A DNA stretch of 50,410 nucleotides from Candidatus Dojkabacteria bacterium UBA2259 (GTDB lineage: Bacteria > Patescibacteriota > Dojkabacteria > SC72), in the NCBI GenBank assembly GCA_002347605.1, contig DDXN01000009.1, positions 64,459-114,868 of the forward strand. Direction: 5' to 3'. Every line of letters begins with the position of its first letter. Position 1 is the stretch's first letter. Below are positions 9,256 through 16,167 of the stretch, piece after piece. Under the pieces are notes generated by a model that was not told the origin of the DNA, ran no database searches, and saw only the letters and a list, made by a program, of their open reading frames with translations. A program made the translations under genes and the position numbers.

Positions 9256-9702
9256 TTATCTATTCTTCAATTCTATACTCTCTTCATCCTTATGTAAATT
9301 ATTCAAAAACTCCTCACACACAAGCTCAATTTCTGACACCCCATCGAATCTTCGTATTGACCATTTACTATCCTCTGGTAGACAGTTTTTCCACTCAGGA
9401 ATCAAGCTGTCTTGAGACAGAGAAAACGGAAATATTATTCCCCCATGTTCATAACTATCAACTAGCTTTCTTACAATATTGCTACTTCCTTCGCTATTCT
9501 CACCTAAAAGTACTACTGGAAAAGTTCCCTCTTTGTATGCTTTAATAACGTATTTACAAGTATTTTCGAAAGTAACTTCCTCATAAATGTATTTTGAATT
9601 AATACCTAACTCTCTTAATTTCTTCCCTAACATTAAAGCACCAAAACTACTATCGTCTACAACTACAAAACTAAAAACATTAAGTATATTCTGCTCGTTC
9701 AT
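9256..9702 (-). CDS. Receiver-like protein lacking the phosphoacceptor Asp
   Basis: This 148-aa soluble protein starts with a beta strand and acidic pair (FVVVDDSS, D16-D17) like a CheY-type receiver. The strand where the phosphoacceptor Asp should end reads VVLLGENS, with Gly67 at the expected Asp. It is a diverged paralogue of the next gene upstream (9726-10217): both share the beta4 region (GGIIFPF / GGVILPL) and a C-terminal block, VCEEFLNNL against VCTEFLSNI. No output domain is present. It is probably a non-phosphorylated partner or a pseudo-receiver. It sits between its paralogue (23 bp) and RuBisCO (16 bp), in the same direction, so all are likely co-transcribed. The function is not known. 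Confidence 0.75.
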   Translation of the reverse strand: MNEQNILNVFSFVVVDDSSFGALMLGKKLRELGINSKYIYEEVTFENTCKYVIKAYKEGTFPVVLLGENSEGSSNIVRKLVDSYEHGGIIFPFSLSQDSLIPEWKNCLPEDSKWSIRRFDGVSEIELVCEEFLNNLHKDEESIELKNR

Positions 9703-9725
9703 TTCATATTATTACTAAAATTATA

Positions 9726-10217
9726 TTACCCATTCTTAATCTCACTATCCTGTTCTTTGCTATCAATATTACTTAAAAACTCAGTACAAACACGCTCAAT
9801 TTCACCTTCCTGAACATATTGTGCTTGAGTTATTACATCCTTTTCGATATGCCAGTTATCATTTTTAATCTCTACTTCTGACCAAGAATCTAACTGTTGT
9901 TGTGGGGAAGGATAAAGAGGAAGAATCACACCACCCCTCTCTTCGAATACATTGGTAAGACCTACAACAATATCCCTTCCTTTGAGTATTTCCTGCTTAC
10001 CAAGATCTTCATCAAGAAATATGACTGGATATTTCCCTTCATAGTGAGAATTGTAGGTAGCTCTCAAAGTTTTTTGGAAATATTCAGAGTCAGTTATGAT
10101 ATATGGTACCGCTTCAAATCTCTCTAGTATTCCACGAATTAATGCAATTTTCCTCCTGTCATCATCTACTATGATGAAATTAAAATTCTCATTTATTAAC
10201 TCCTTACTTTTATCCAT
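9726..10217 (-). CDS. Stand-alone receiver-like protein
   Basis: This 163-aa protein resembles a response-regulator receiver: acidic residues D18-D20 in FIIVDDD, a candidate phosphoacceptor in VIFLDEDL (D69), beta4 GGVILPL, and a Lys in the beta5 region (WHIEKDV). There is no DNA-binding or enzymatic output domain. The open frame continues 30 codons further upstream, but that would run into the divergent rlmN coding start, so I use the internal Met at 10217, just before the conserved first strand. No Shine-Dalgarno is visible. It is the first gene of the array that carries the degenerate paralogue, RuBisCO and proS. No histidine kinase is encoded in this window. Confidence 0.75.
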   Translation of the reverse strand: MDKSKELINENFNFIIVDDDRRKIALIRGILERFEAVPYIITDSEYFQKTLRATYNSHYEGKYPVIFLDEDLGKQEILKGRDIVVGLTNVFEERGGVILPLYPSPQQQLDSWSEVEIKNDNWHIEKDVITQAQYVQEGEIERVCTEFLSNIDSKEQDSEIKNG

Positions 10218-10230
10218 TGTGTAGATAGAA

Positions 10231-10236
10231 TATAAT
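10231..10236 (+). promoter_or_regulatory. Possible -10 box of rlmN
   Basis: A perfect TATAAT lies 9 nt before the rlmN ATG, within a 28-bp gap between divergent start codons. The -35 is poor. If used, the transcript would be nearly leaderless. A weaker TATTCT for the opposite gene overlaps it on the minus strand (10227-10232). Confidence 0.4.
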
Positions 10237-10245
10237 TTAGAATAT

Positions 10246-11250
10246 ATGTTTAACCAATTTATACAAAAATACAATCTTCCCAAATACAGAATATCGCAAT
10301 TATACACTCAATATTACAAAAACTTAATATCTTCATGGGATGAGTTAAGTACATGGCCTAAAGATTTAAGAGAGAGTTTAAAAAAAGAGATACCCTTTTC
10401 AAATATTACTTTCATATCTTCTACTGAGTCTCAAACAAAGGATAGTATTAAGGTACTTTTTAAAACACCTAAAAACAATTACATAGAAAGTGTTTTGATC
10501 AAAGAGAAAGACAGAAATACAGTATGTGTTAGCTGTATGAGTGGTTGTCCTGTAGGGTGCATATTTTGTGCTTCAGGCCAGATGGGTTTGAATGAATCTC
10601 TTACCTCAAATCAAATCATAGATCAGATACTCTATTTTGCTAGATATCTCAAAGGAAACGGAGAGAGGGTTTCCAATATTGTATACATGGGTATGGGTGA
10701 ACCCTTACTCAACCTAGAAAATGTTCCACGCTCTATTCTGACTATAACAGATAAGGATAAACTTGCATTTTCCAAAAGACGTGTAACATTGTCAACTTCA
10801 GGCTATGTTCAAAATTTAAGGATCTTTTTAGGTAAAAAACTGGGTGTAAAGCTCGCAGTGAGCTTACATGCACCTAATCAAAAATTAAGGGATATGTTAA
10901 TGCCTAATGTGTCTAAAAAGAATAGCCTTGTAGAGCTTTTTAAAATCTTAGATAAGTACACAAAAGATACAAATAAAAGGGTCACATACGAGTATGTTTT
11001 ACTAAGAGACATTAACGATTCTGTAGCTTCTGCTAAAGAGCTATCAAAATTACTTAAACATAGACTAGCACTAGTTAATCTCATTAATTACAATGAAAAT
11101 GAGTGTTTACCCTTTAAGAAATCGAAAAGAACAATACTTTTTCAAAAGATCTTACAAGAAAATGGAATAACATGTACTGTAAGGAAGTCCTATGGAGAAG
11201 ATATCAAAGGTGCATGTGGGCAACTAGCAGTAGCCCAGTGGGAGCGCTAA
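10246..11250 (+). CDS. rlmN: Dual-specificity 23S rRNA/tRNA adenine-C2 methyltransferase
   Basis: RlmN is a radical SAM enzyme that methylates C2 of A2503 in 23S rRNA and A37 of some tRNAs. The [4Fe-4S] motif CPVGCIFC (CxxxCxxC) is at about residues 101-108. It is followed by the SAM-binding region with YMGMGEPLLN and the family blocks TLSTSGYV and VSLHAP. The catalytic C-terminal Cys that carries the transferred methyl lies in GACGQL near residue 325. At 334 aa the length is normal. The first Met is used because the divergent gene starts only 28 bp away. The gene is followed by a bidirectional terminator. Confidence in family is high; RlmN rather than Cfr is inferred from context and the housekeeping setting. 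Confidence 0.95.
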   Translation: MFNQFIQKYNLPKYRISQLYTQYYKNLISSWDELSTWPKDLRESLKKEIPFSNITFISSTESQTKDSIKVLFKTPKNNYIESVLIKEKDRNTVCVSCMSGCPVGCIFCASGQMGLNESLTSNQIIDQILYFARYLKGNGERVSNIVYMGMGEPLLNLENVPRSILTITDKDKLAFSKRRVTLSTSGYVQNLRIFLGKKLGVKLAVSLHAPNQKLRDMLMPNVSKKNSLVELFKILDKYTKDTNKRVTYEYVLLRDINDSVASAKELSKLLKHRLALVNLINYNENECLPFKKSKRTILFQKILQENGITCTVRKSYGEDIKGACGQLAVAQWER

Positions 11251-11279
11251 TACCACAATAAAATCCTTATGCAAAAAGA

Positions 11280-11306
11280 AAGACCCCCTAATTTCTAGGG
11301 GGTCTT
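11280..11306. terminator. Bidirectional intrinsic terminator
   Basis: A perfect 11-bp stem (AAGACCCCCTA with TAGGGGGTCTT) closes a 5-nt loop between convergent genes. On the minus strand it is followed by a T-rich tail (TCTTTTT), so it best terminates the secreted-protein transcript. The plus-strand tail is poorer. Confidence 0.9.
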
Positions 11307-11326
11307 ATACTTAGACAACTCTTCCG

Positions 11327-11716
11327 TTATCTATTACAACTTCCATCTCTCATACCCTGACCATTACCTCTCCCCTGCCCTTGACCCAAGCCTAACTCCT
11401 CTCTGATTGCATTAGCTTCTTGTGTCTTACCACTTAATGCTAACTCACGAGCTTGTATGAAAGAATTGAAATCTTCTTGAGAATCAATCTTTTCTAAAAC
11501 TCCAGGATTCCTACCATCTTGAGTCATTAGAGTAACCCATGCTTTGTAGTCCTTAGATTCAAAAACCTCTTCCATCTGAGCTTCCCTCTCCTGCGTATGG
11601 TTTGGCCCTACTTGGGTATAGTCACCTCTGTATGCATCTGCATCTTTAGTAGTAAAAGCAATTACTCCCAAAAGTGCTACTGCTAATGTTCCTAATACTA
11701 TTAATTTGTTTTTCAT
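11327..11716 (-). CDS. Small secreted protein of unknown function
   Basis: This 129-aa protein has a typical signal peptide (MKNKLIVLGTLAVALLGVIAF, probable cleavage near ADA-YRG around residue 29). The mature part is charged and helical (REAQMEEVFESKDYKAW, then an E/A-rich helix with REELGLG), ending in a Gly/Gln-rich tail (GQGQGRGNGQG) and a single Cys near the C terminus. The size and helical, Glu-rich mature region are reminiscent of small periplasmic stress proteins, but I cannot assign a family. It is the last gene of the array with the ECF sigma factor and its membrane partner, so it may be a target or sensor of that system. Its 5' leader contains interleaved inverted repeats (11745-11784). 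Confidence 0.75.
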   Translation of the reverse strand: MKNKLIVLGTLAVALLGVIAFTTKDADAYRGDYTQVGPNHTQEREAQMEEVFESKDYKAWVTLMTQDGRNPGVLEKIDSQEDFNSFIQARELALSGKTQEANAIREELGLGQGQGRGNGQGMRDGSCNR

Positions 11717-11744
11717 ATATTTAGTATTAACAAGTTAAATATGT

Positions 11745-11784
11745 GTAGAGAACGGTAGATATACATCTCTACAAATATATCTAC
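11745..11784 (-). promoter_or_regulatory. Interleaved inverted repeats in the leader of the secreted-protein gene
   Basis: On the minus strand the order is GTAGATATA, GTAGAGA, TATATCTAC, TCTCTAC. The first pairs with the third (9 bp) and the second with the fourth (7 bp). The crossing order allows either a pseudoknot or two alternative hairpins, 29-68 nt upstream of the start codon. Function unknown. Confidence 0.45.
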
Positions 11785-11822
11785 AAAGAGAATAAATTAC
11801 CTCTCTAATTAGTATTACGAAA

Positions 11823-12542
11823 TTAGAAGTGTTTTTCTTGCATATTTCTTCCCTTCCCCTCCCAAGGTAGTATCTCTAAAGCTTCAAAGGTCCATTCATC
11901 TAAAGCATTTCCAACAATCTTAATCTTTTCCCCCTCTATCAAACTAACAGACCTCCTTACCCTTGCATTAGAAGTTCCTACAACCCATCTATTACCCTCC
12001 AAATCCGTTATCTCGATACTTCCTTCTTCAACAGAAACAATATTACCTGCAATATATCCTCCCTCTGGGTTACTCCATATCTTGTATCTTGGATCAATAC
12101 TTTGATTGTAAGAGGTAATACTATCAGAAAATACAGTATTAAGCCTTTCAGATACCCCTAAAATATGTAATGTTCCACCTATTAAAAGTATTACAATGAT
12201 ATTTATAGTAAAGATTTTAACAAAAGAGAGAGAGTATCCTCTTTTTGTATACCTAAAATTAAGGTATGAAACAATTAAAAATAGTAATGTTAAAAGTACC
12301 CATACTGTAGGTATAGCCAGAACTAGAACTTGTAAAAAGTCGTTTACAGAAAGGATTAAGTTCAATATATCACTTGATTGGAAAAGATATATTGATATCG
12401 CAAAACCTAATGAACCAAAGAGTATATTTAAACCAAATAGAGTCCAAAGGAAAGAGTTTTTTAATACAAATGACCATTTACCAATAGGCTTAATATTCTC
12501 TCTCTCTATCTTTTTTAATATCTCCTTAGATATTTTTCCCAT
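11823..12542 (-). CDS. Four-TM membrane protein with C-terminal beta domain, putative sigma-factor partner
   Basis: This 239-aa protein has a short basic cytoplasmic N terminus (KKIERENIKPIGKWSFVLKN). Four hydrophobic segments follow at about residues 28-55, 65-90 and on to about 130. The outside C-terminal domain (residues about 160-225) has short strands (GGYIAGNIVSVEEGSIEITD, KIKIVGNA) suggesting an OB-like fold of the DUF5666 kind. Its start overlaps the end of the ECF-type sigma gene by 17 bp, indicating translational coupling. Such placement is typical for anti-sigma or sigma-associated membrane proteins. No zinc-binding anti-sigma motif is present. The role is inferred from position, not from a recognised domain. 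Confidence 0.7.
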   Translation of the reverse strand: MGKISKEILKKIERENIKPIGKWSFVLKNSFLWTLFGLNILFGSLGFAISIYLFQSSDILNLILSVNDFLQVLVLAIPTVWVLLTLLFLIVSYLNFRYTKRGYSLSFVKIFTINIIVILLIGGTLHILGVSERLNTVFSDSITSYNQSIDPRYKIWSNPEGGYIAGNIVSVEEGSIEITDLEGNRWVVGTSNARVRRSVSLIEGEKIKIVGNALDEWTFEALEILPWEGKGRNMQEKHF

Positions 12543-13122
12543 AATTTTGTACTAATATCTTAAATTTTTTCTTACCCCTATTTATTAAAGATGCTACTGT
12601 TCCACTAGATATATGTAATACCTGAGATATCTCATTATATCCCATCTCCTCAAAATATCGCAGTACAAGTACCTCCCTATATCTTGTTTCCAGTTTAGAA
12701 AGAATATCTCTTACCTCCCTACTCTCTAGATCTTTTAAAAAAGCTCCTTCAACGTCCTCATCTGACGCGATTCTATCAAATATATCTATTTTCTCTGTAT
12801 TTGTAACTGTAATCTTTTTCTTTCTTAAAAAAGAAACGGCCTCATTGTGAGCTATTCTGTATATCCAACTTGAGAAAGAATACCTACTATCATACCCCTG
12901 TATATTCCTATAAGCTTTAAGAAACACCTCTTGCAAAATGTCTTCTGCATCCTCTTTTGAGATATACAGGACTCTTTGAATATACCTTGCAAGCTTACTA
13001 TCATATCTATCAATAATGTACTTGTATGCATTTACATCACTAAGTATCATCTCCACTATTTGAGAATCAGGTATAGGGTCATACTTTTTAATTGTTTTTC
13101 TTTTTTGGATATTCATCTCCAT
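12526..13122 (-). CDS. RNA polymerase sigma factor, sigma-70/ECF type
   Basis: The 198-aa protein has sigma region 2 (residues about 30-95, with EDAEDILQEVFLKAYRNI and FSSWIYRIAHNEAVSFLR) and region 4 (about 140-190, with YREVLVLRYFEEMGYNEISQ and a helix-turn-helix ending SGTVASLINRGKKK). Regions 1 and 3 are absent, so it is an alternative sigma of the extracytoplasmic-function class. The open frame extends upstream through tRNA-Pro, but that part is the tRNA gene read as protein. I start at the first Met after it (13122; Met 13116 is also possible), 8 nt beyond the tRNA 3' end. It is coupled by overlap to the membrane protein at 11823-12542. Confidence 0.9.
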   Translation of the reverse strand: MEMNIQKRKTIKKYDPIPDSQIVEMILSDVNAYKYIIDRYDSKLARYIQRVLYISKEDAEDILQEVFLKAYRNIQGYDSRYSFSSWIYRIAHNEAVSFLRKKKITVTNTEKIDIFDRIASDEDVEGAFLKDLESREVRDILSKLETRYREVLVLRYFEEMGYNEISQVLHISSGTVASLINRGKKKFKILVQNYGKNI

Positions 13123-13129
13123 ATATATC

Positions 13130-13203
13130 TCGGGGTGACTCGACTTGAACGAGCGACCTCTACGTCCCGAACGTAGCGTTCTAGCCATCTGAACTACACC
13201 CCG
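13130..13203 (-). tRNA. tRNA-Pro (anticodon CGG)
   Basis: The minus-strand cloverleaf has acceptor CGGGGTG/CACCCCG, D stem GTTC/GAAC, anticodon stem CTACG/CGTAG around loop TTCGGGA (anticodon CGG, codon CCG), T loop TTCAAGT and discriminator A. CCA is not encoded. Its 5' end overlaps the stop codon of the small DUF1232 gene, and its 3' end is 7 nt from the sigma-factor start. Confidence 0.93.
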
Positions 13204-13373
13204 TTCTTTTCTTTTCCCTTTCTGTAATCTAAATACTGTTTAATTAAACCAAGTATTATTAATGTGGAATCATCAAGCGCTCCAAATACTGGAATTACAT
13301 CTGATATCAAATCAACAGGTAAGAGTATATATATCACAGCAACAAAAAACATCCAATACTTTTTAAAAAACAT
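13194..13373 (-). CDS. Small DUF1232 (YkvA-like) membrane protein
   Basis: A 59-aa ORF reads from ATG 13373. Its core YILLPVDLISDVIPVFGALDD matches the DUF1232/YkvA hallmark (Y.L.P.DLIPD.IP..G..DD) in a hydrophobic hairpin, followed by a charged tail (YRKGKEKNG). DUF1232 proteins are small membrane proteins of unknown function; full-length members are often longer, so this is a minimal version. It lies 22 bp after argS, and its TAG stop falls inside the first 10 nt of tRNA-Pro, so the coding sequence and the tRNA must be separated by RNase P cleavage of a shared transcript. Confidence 0.8.
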   Translation of the reverse strand: MFFKKYWMFFVAVIYILLPVDLISDVIPVFGALDDSTLIILGLIKQYLDYRKGKEKNGV

Positions 13374-13395
13374 TTAATATATATTGAGAATTTAA

Positions 13396-15156
13396 TTACA
13401 TCTTTTCTACTACACTAATACCAAGAGTATTGAGGCCATGTTTCATTGTCTCAGCTGTAGCCTCTACTACCTTAAGAAGGAATTCTTTGTTTTCAGAATC
13501 TAGTACTCTAACATTTTGATAGAAAGTATTAAATGTTTGACCCAGATCAAACAGATATGAACAAAGAGTACTTGGAGAGTAATTTAAAGCAGAGGATAGC
13601 AGTACGCTTCGATACCTGCCAATTACTCTTAGAAGTTGTTTAGTATAGCTATCTATCTCAATATCCCCCACCTCACTCTCACCCTGTTTGGTAGCAGACA
13701 ACAGGGCGTTACATCTTGCATAGACATACAGAAGGTACGGCCCAGTATCACCATCAAAGGAGGTTGATTTTTCAAAATCAAAGATTACATCCTTACCAAC
13801 AGACACTTTTATGAATGAGTATTTAATAGCAGCTACTGCAATTGTATCACTTACCTTAAGAATATCCTCCTCACTCCACTTACCACTAGATCTCATTATC
13901 TCTTCTACCCTTTTCTTTGTTTCATCAAGTAGCCACTCTCCCTCAATAATCTTCCCCTTTCTACTTGACATCTTCTCCGCCCCAGGGAGCTTAACCATAC
14001 CGTGAGAGAAGTGTAAAGACTTGTTAGCAATCTCTGGACTTAACTGCGATAGTGCATCGAAAACAACCTTAAAGTAGGGATCTTGCTCGTTAGCTGTAAT
14101 AACTACTGATTCATCAAAAACAAAATCTTGGAATTTCTTAAATGCTAAAGCTATCTCTTTAGCTTCGTATGTTGGAAGCCCTTCACTGTTAACAAAGACT
14201 CTAGTGTGCAAACCTTTCTTTTCATCCCCTTCATAAATCACTGAGCCCTCGCTTTCTTTGAAAATATCGGTATTTTCTTTTACAATTTCTAAACCCTTCT
14301 CTCCCATTTCACTTTCAAAGTAATATCTATCAAACTTAGTACCAGTTCTTTCATATATCCTCTCAAAATACTGTAAACACCACTCTCTACCCTTGTAATA
14401 CATCTCTTTAATACTCCACTCTTGGAATGTATTAAAGAAATCCTTTTTTGGAAAAGAAGATATGTAAAGTGAAAATATATAATAGTTAAGATCTTTTACC
14501 TCCTTTATTACACTTTCATCTTTTTGGTCATCATACATACTAAAACCTAACATATATGCATCACCTAAATACCTTACTCTGTCAACTAAAGATTTACTTT
14601 CTAAATCAGTAAATGTAATTCCATCATCATTTAACATCTTACGTAAGCCCCAAATTGTTTTAGCAACATGTAAACCAACATCACCTTGATAGTTTGCTCT
14701 TACGACTGAGCCTCCTAGCGCCTCAACAAGCCTAGCGAACGACTCTCCAACCATATTGGTGTATAAATGACCAATATGAAATGCTTTAAAGGGGTTAGGA
14801 TCTGTATACTCAATGATATATTTCTTTCCATCTTTAACATCTAATTTGTAATACTCCTTCTTCTTACTATTTATCTCATCTAACATTGATAATAGATACT
14901 TTTTGGAGAGAAAGAAATTTATAAAGCCGGGGTTAACTACCTCTATTCTTTCGATATCTTCATCCTCAGGAAATTTACTTACAATCTGATTAGCAATATC
15001 GATAGGGTTTGATTTTAGCTTTTGAGAGATTTGTAGCGCAATATTGGATGTTAAATCACCATGAGTGGTATCCGTAGGCTCCTGTATTACTACAGAGCAC
15101 GTATCATTTACAATCTCTTGTAATATCTTTGATATTTTCTCCTTAACCTCAATCAT
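13396..15156 (-). CDS. argS: Arginyl-tRNA synthetase
   Basis: This class I synthetase charges tRNA-Arg. The N-terminal Arg-S additional domain includes HGDLTSNIAL. The HIGH motif is in NPFKAFHIGHLYTN near residue 130, and the KMSKS equivalent is KMSSRKGKII near residue 395. The C-terminal DALR-type anticodon domain ends at ISVVEKM. At 586 aa the length is normal. I prefer Met 15156 (MIEVKEK) to Met 15174, because the upstream six codons are not family-like and include a TATACT sequence; this is not certain. It lies 23 nt downstream of two tandem tRNA-Arg genes, giving a tRNA-Arg/tRNA-Arg/argS cluster that is probably one transcript. Confidence 0.95.
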   Translation of the reverse strand: MIEVKEKISKILQEIVNDTCSVVIQEPTDTTHGDLTSNIALQISQKLKSNPIDIANQIVSKFPEDEDIERIEVVNPGFINFFLSKKYLLSMLDEINSKKKEYYKLDVKDGKKYIIEYTDPNPFKAFHIGHLYTNMVGESFARLVEALGGSVVRANYQGDVGLHVAKTIWGLRKMLNDDGITFTDLESKSLVDRVRYLGDAYMLGFSMYDDQKDESVIKEVKDLNYYIFSLYISSFPKKDFFNTFQEWSIKEMYYKGREWCLQYFERIYERTGTKFDRYYFESEMGEKGLEIVKENTDIFKESEGSVIYEGDEKKGLHTRVFVNSEGLPTYEAKEIALAFKKFQDFVFDESVVITANEQDPYFKVVFDALSQLSPEIANKSLHFSHGMVKLPGAEKMSSRKGKIIEGEWLLDETKKRVEEIMRSSGKWSEEDILKVSDTIAVAAIKYSFIKVSVGKDVIFDFEKSTSFDGDTGPYLLYVYARCNALLSATKQGESEVGDIEIDSYTKQLLRVIGRYRSVLLSSALNYSPSTLCSYLFDLGQTFNTFYQNVRVLDSENKEFLLKVVEATAETMKHGLNTLGISVVEKM

Positions 15157-15179
15157 ATGTACTTCAGTATACATTAAAT

Positions 15180-15253
<74 letters not shown>

Positions 15254-15256
15254 ACA

Positions 15257-15330
15257 TGTACTTGGACAGAATCGAACTGTCAACCTTTGGTTCCGCAAAC
15301 CAATGCTCTATCCAATTGAGCTACAAGTAC
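15257..15330 (-). tRNA. tRNA-Arg (anticodon GCG)
   Basis: Minus-strand cloverleaf: acceptor GTACTTG/CAAGTAC, D arm the same as in its neighbour, anticodon stem TTGGT/ACCAA, loop TTGCGGA (anticodon GCG), T loop TTCGATT, discriminator A. GCG is unusual for bacterial Arg, where ACG (edited to ICG) is the rule. It lies 3 nt from tRNA-Arg(TCG). Confidence 0.93.
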
Positions 15331-15343
15331 CCATTATACCCCA

Positions 15344-15352
15344 ATTCTATCA
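15344..15352 (-). promoter_or_regulatory. Extended -10 promoter of the tRNA-Arg/argS unit
   Basis: The minus strand reads TGATAGAAT, a TGn-extended -10 one base off consensus, 13 nt before tRNA-Arg(GCG). A perfect TATAAT at 15333-15338 is only 2 nt from the tRNA and so too close to serve. Confidence 0.45.
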
Positions 15353-15360
15353 CAATTCCC

Positions 15361-16167
15361 CTATTTAATCTGTATATTTCCCTCTTTGTAGGTTAGTAAA
15401 TATTGTACATTGTACTTAGAGAAAATGTTAAGGGTTTCACTACTAGGATGACCAAAAGAGTTCTCCTTTGCAACAGAACATACGGCCACACTTGGAGACA
15501 CGATATTTATGAATGTTTCACTACTTGATGACTTAGAACAGTGATGCCCAGCTTTCAGAATATCATACTTACTTGAGACGATTTGTTGTGTAAGTAAAAG
15601 AGTTTCTACATTTGATTCAATATCCCCCATAAGTAGAAATCTTTTATTCATATACTCAAATTGTATTACCAATGAGTCGTTATTTAGATTCCCATCAAAC
15701 TGTTTAACACACCCTACAGCATCCCTCTTTAGTACTGGCCAGAGAATTTTGACCTCTATATCTTCTAGCCGTATAGTATCTCCAGCTCCAACTTTTCTAG
15801 TATTACCATAGCTTTGTAACAAGTACTCATAGTTTTCATTCTCATAGCATACAGGATAGTACAAAATCTCTCCAACCTCGTAGCGCTCAAGCACTCTGAG
15901 TAACCCCATCAAATGATCATCATGAGGATGAGTAAGTAGTACATATTCAATCCTTCTGTCATACATAGGCATATACTTTTGTAATTGATACAAAACAGAA
16001 TCATCAGGCCCACCATCTACTAACATCTGAACATTACCCTTTTGAATTAACGTAGCATCCCCCTGCCCTACATCTAGAAATACCACGCTATCTTCATACC
16101 TAAACGTAAGAAGATACAGTATCCCCAGTATTACCCATACGATATTTTCTACAATCTTGCTACTCAT
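15361..16167 (-). CDS. Exported metallo-beta-lactamase-fold protein (ComEC C-terminal half as a separate gene)
   Basis: This 268-aa protein begins with a hydrophobic anchor (residues about 8-22). A metallo-beta-lactamase domain follows, with DVGQGDATLI, the metal-binding motif HPHDDH (residues 80-85), GDIE, and a distal GHHCS. It matches the C-terminal domain normally fused to ComEC, which is thought to degrade the non-transported DNA strand at the cell surface. Here it is a separate gene whose ATG overlaps the comEC TGA stop (ATGA, 16164-16167), so the two are translationally coupled and probably act together in DNA uptake. Because it carries its own membrane anchor, it reads as a real gene and not as a frameshift product. 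Confidence 0.88.
   Translation of the reverse strand: MSSKIVENIVWVILGILYLLTFRYEDSVVFLDVGQGDATLIQKGNVQMLVDGGPDDSVLYQLQKYMPMYDRRIEYVLLTHPHDDHLMGLLRVLERYEVGEILYYPVCYENENYEYLLQSYGNTRKVGAGDTIRLEDIEVKILWPVLKRDAVGCVKQFDGNLNNDSLVIQFEYMNKRFLLMGDIESNVETLLLTQQIVSSKYDILKAGHHCSKSSSSETFINIVSPSVAVCSVAKENSFGHPSSETLNIFSKYNVQYLLTYKEGNIQIK

Noticed and set aside
10218..10307. 30-codon N-terminal extension of the first receiver-like protein
   Set aside because: It overlaps the rlmN coding start, and the conserved receiver fold begins only after the internal Met at 10217.
13123..13188. Upstream extension of the sigma-factor ORF (22 extra codons)
   Set aside because: These codons are tRNA-Pro(CGG) read in frame; the cloverleaf is complete, so the protein starts after it.
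15333..15338. TATAAT as promoter of tRNA-Arg(GCG)
   Set aside because: It ends 2 nt before the mature tRNA, so transcription would begin inside the tRNA.
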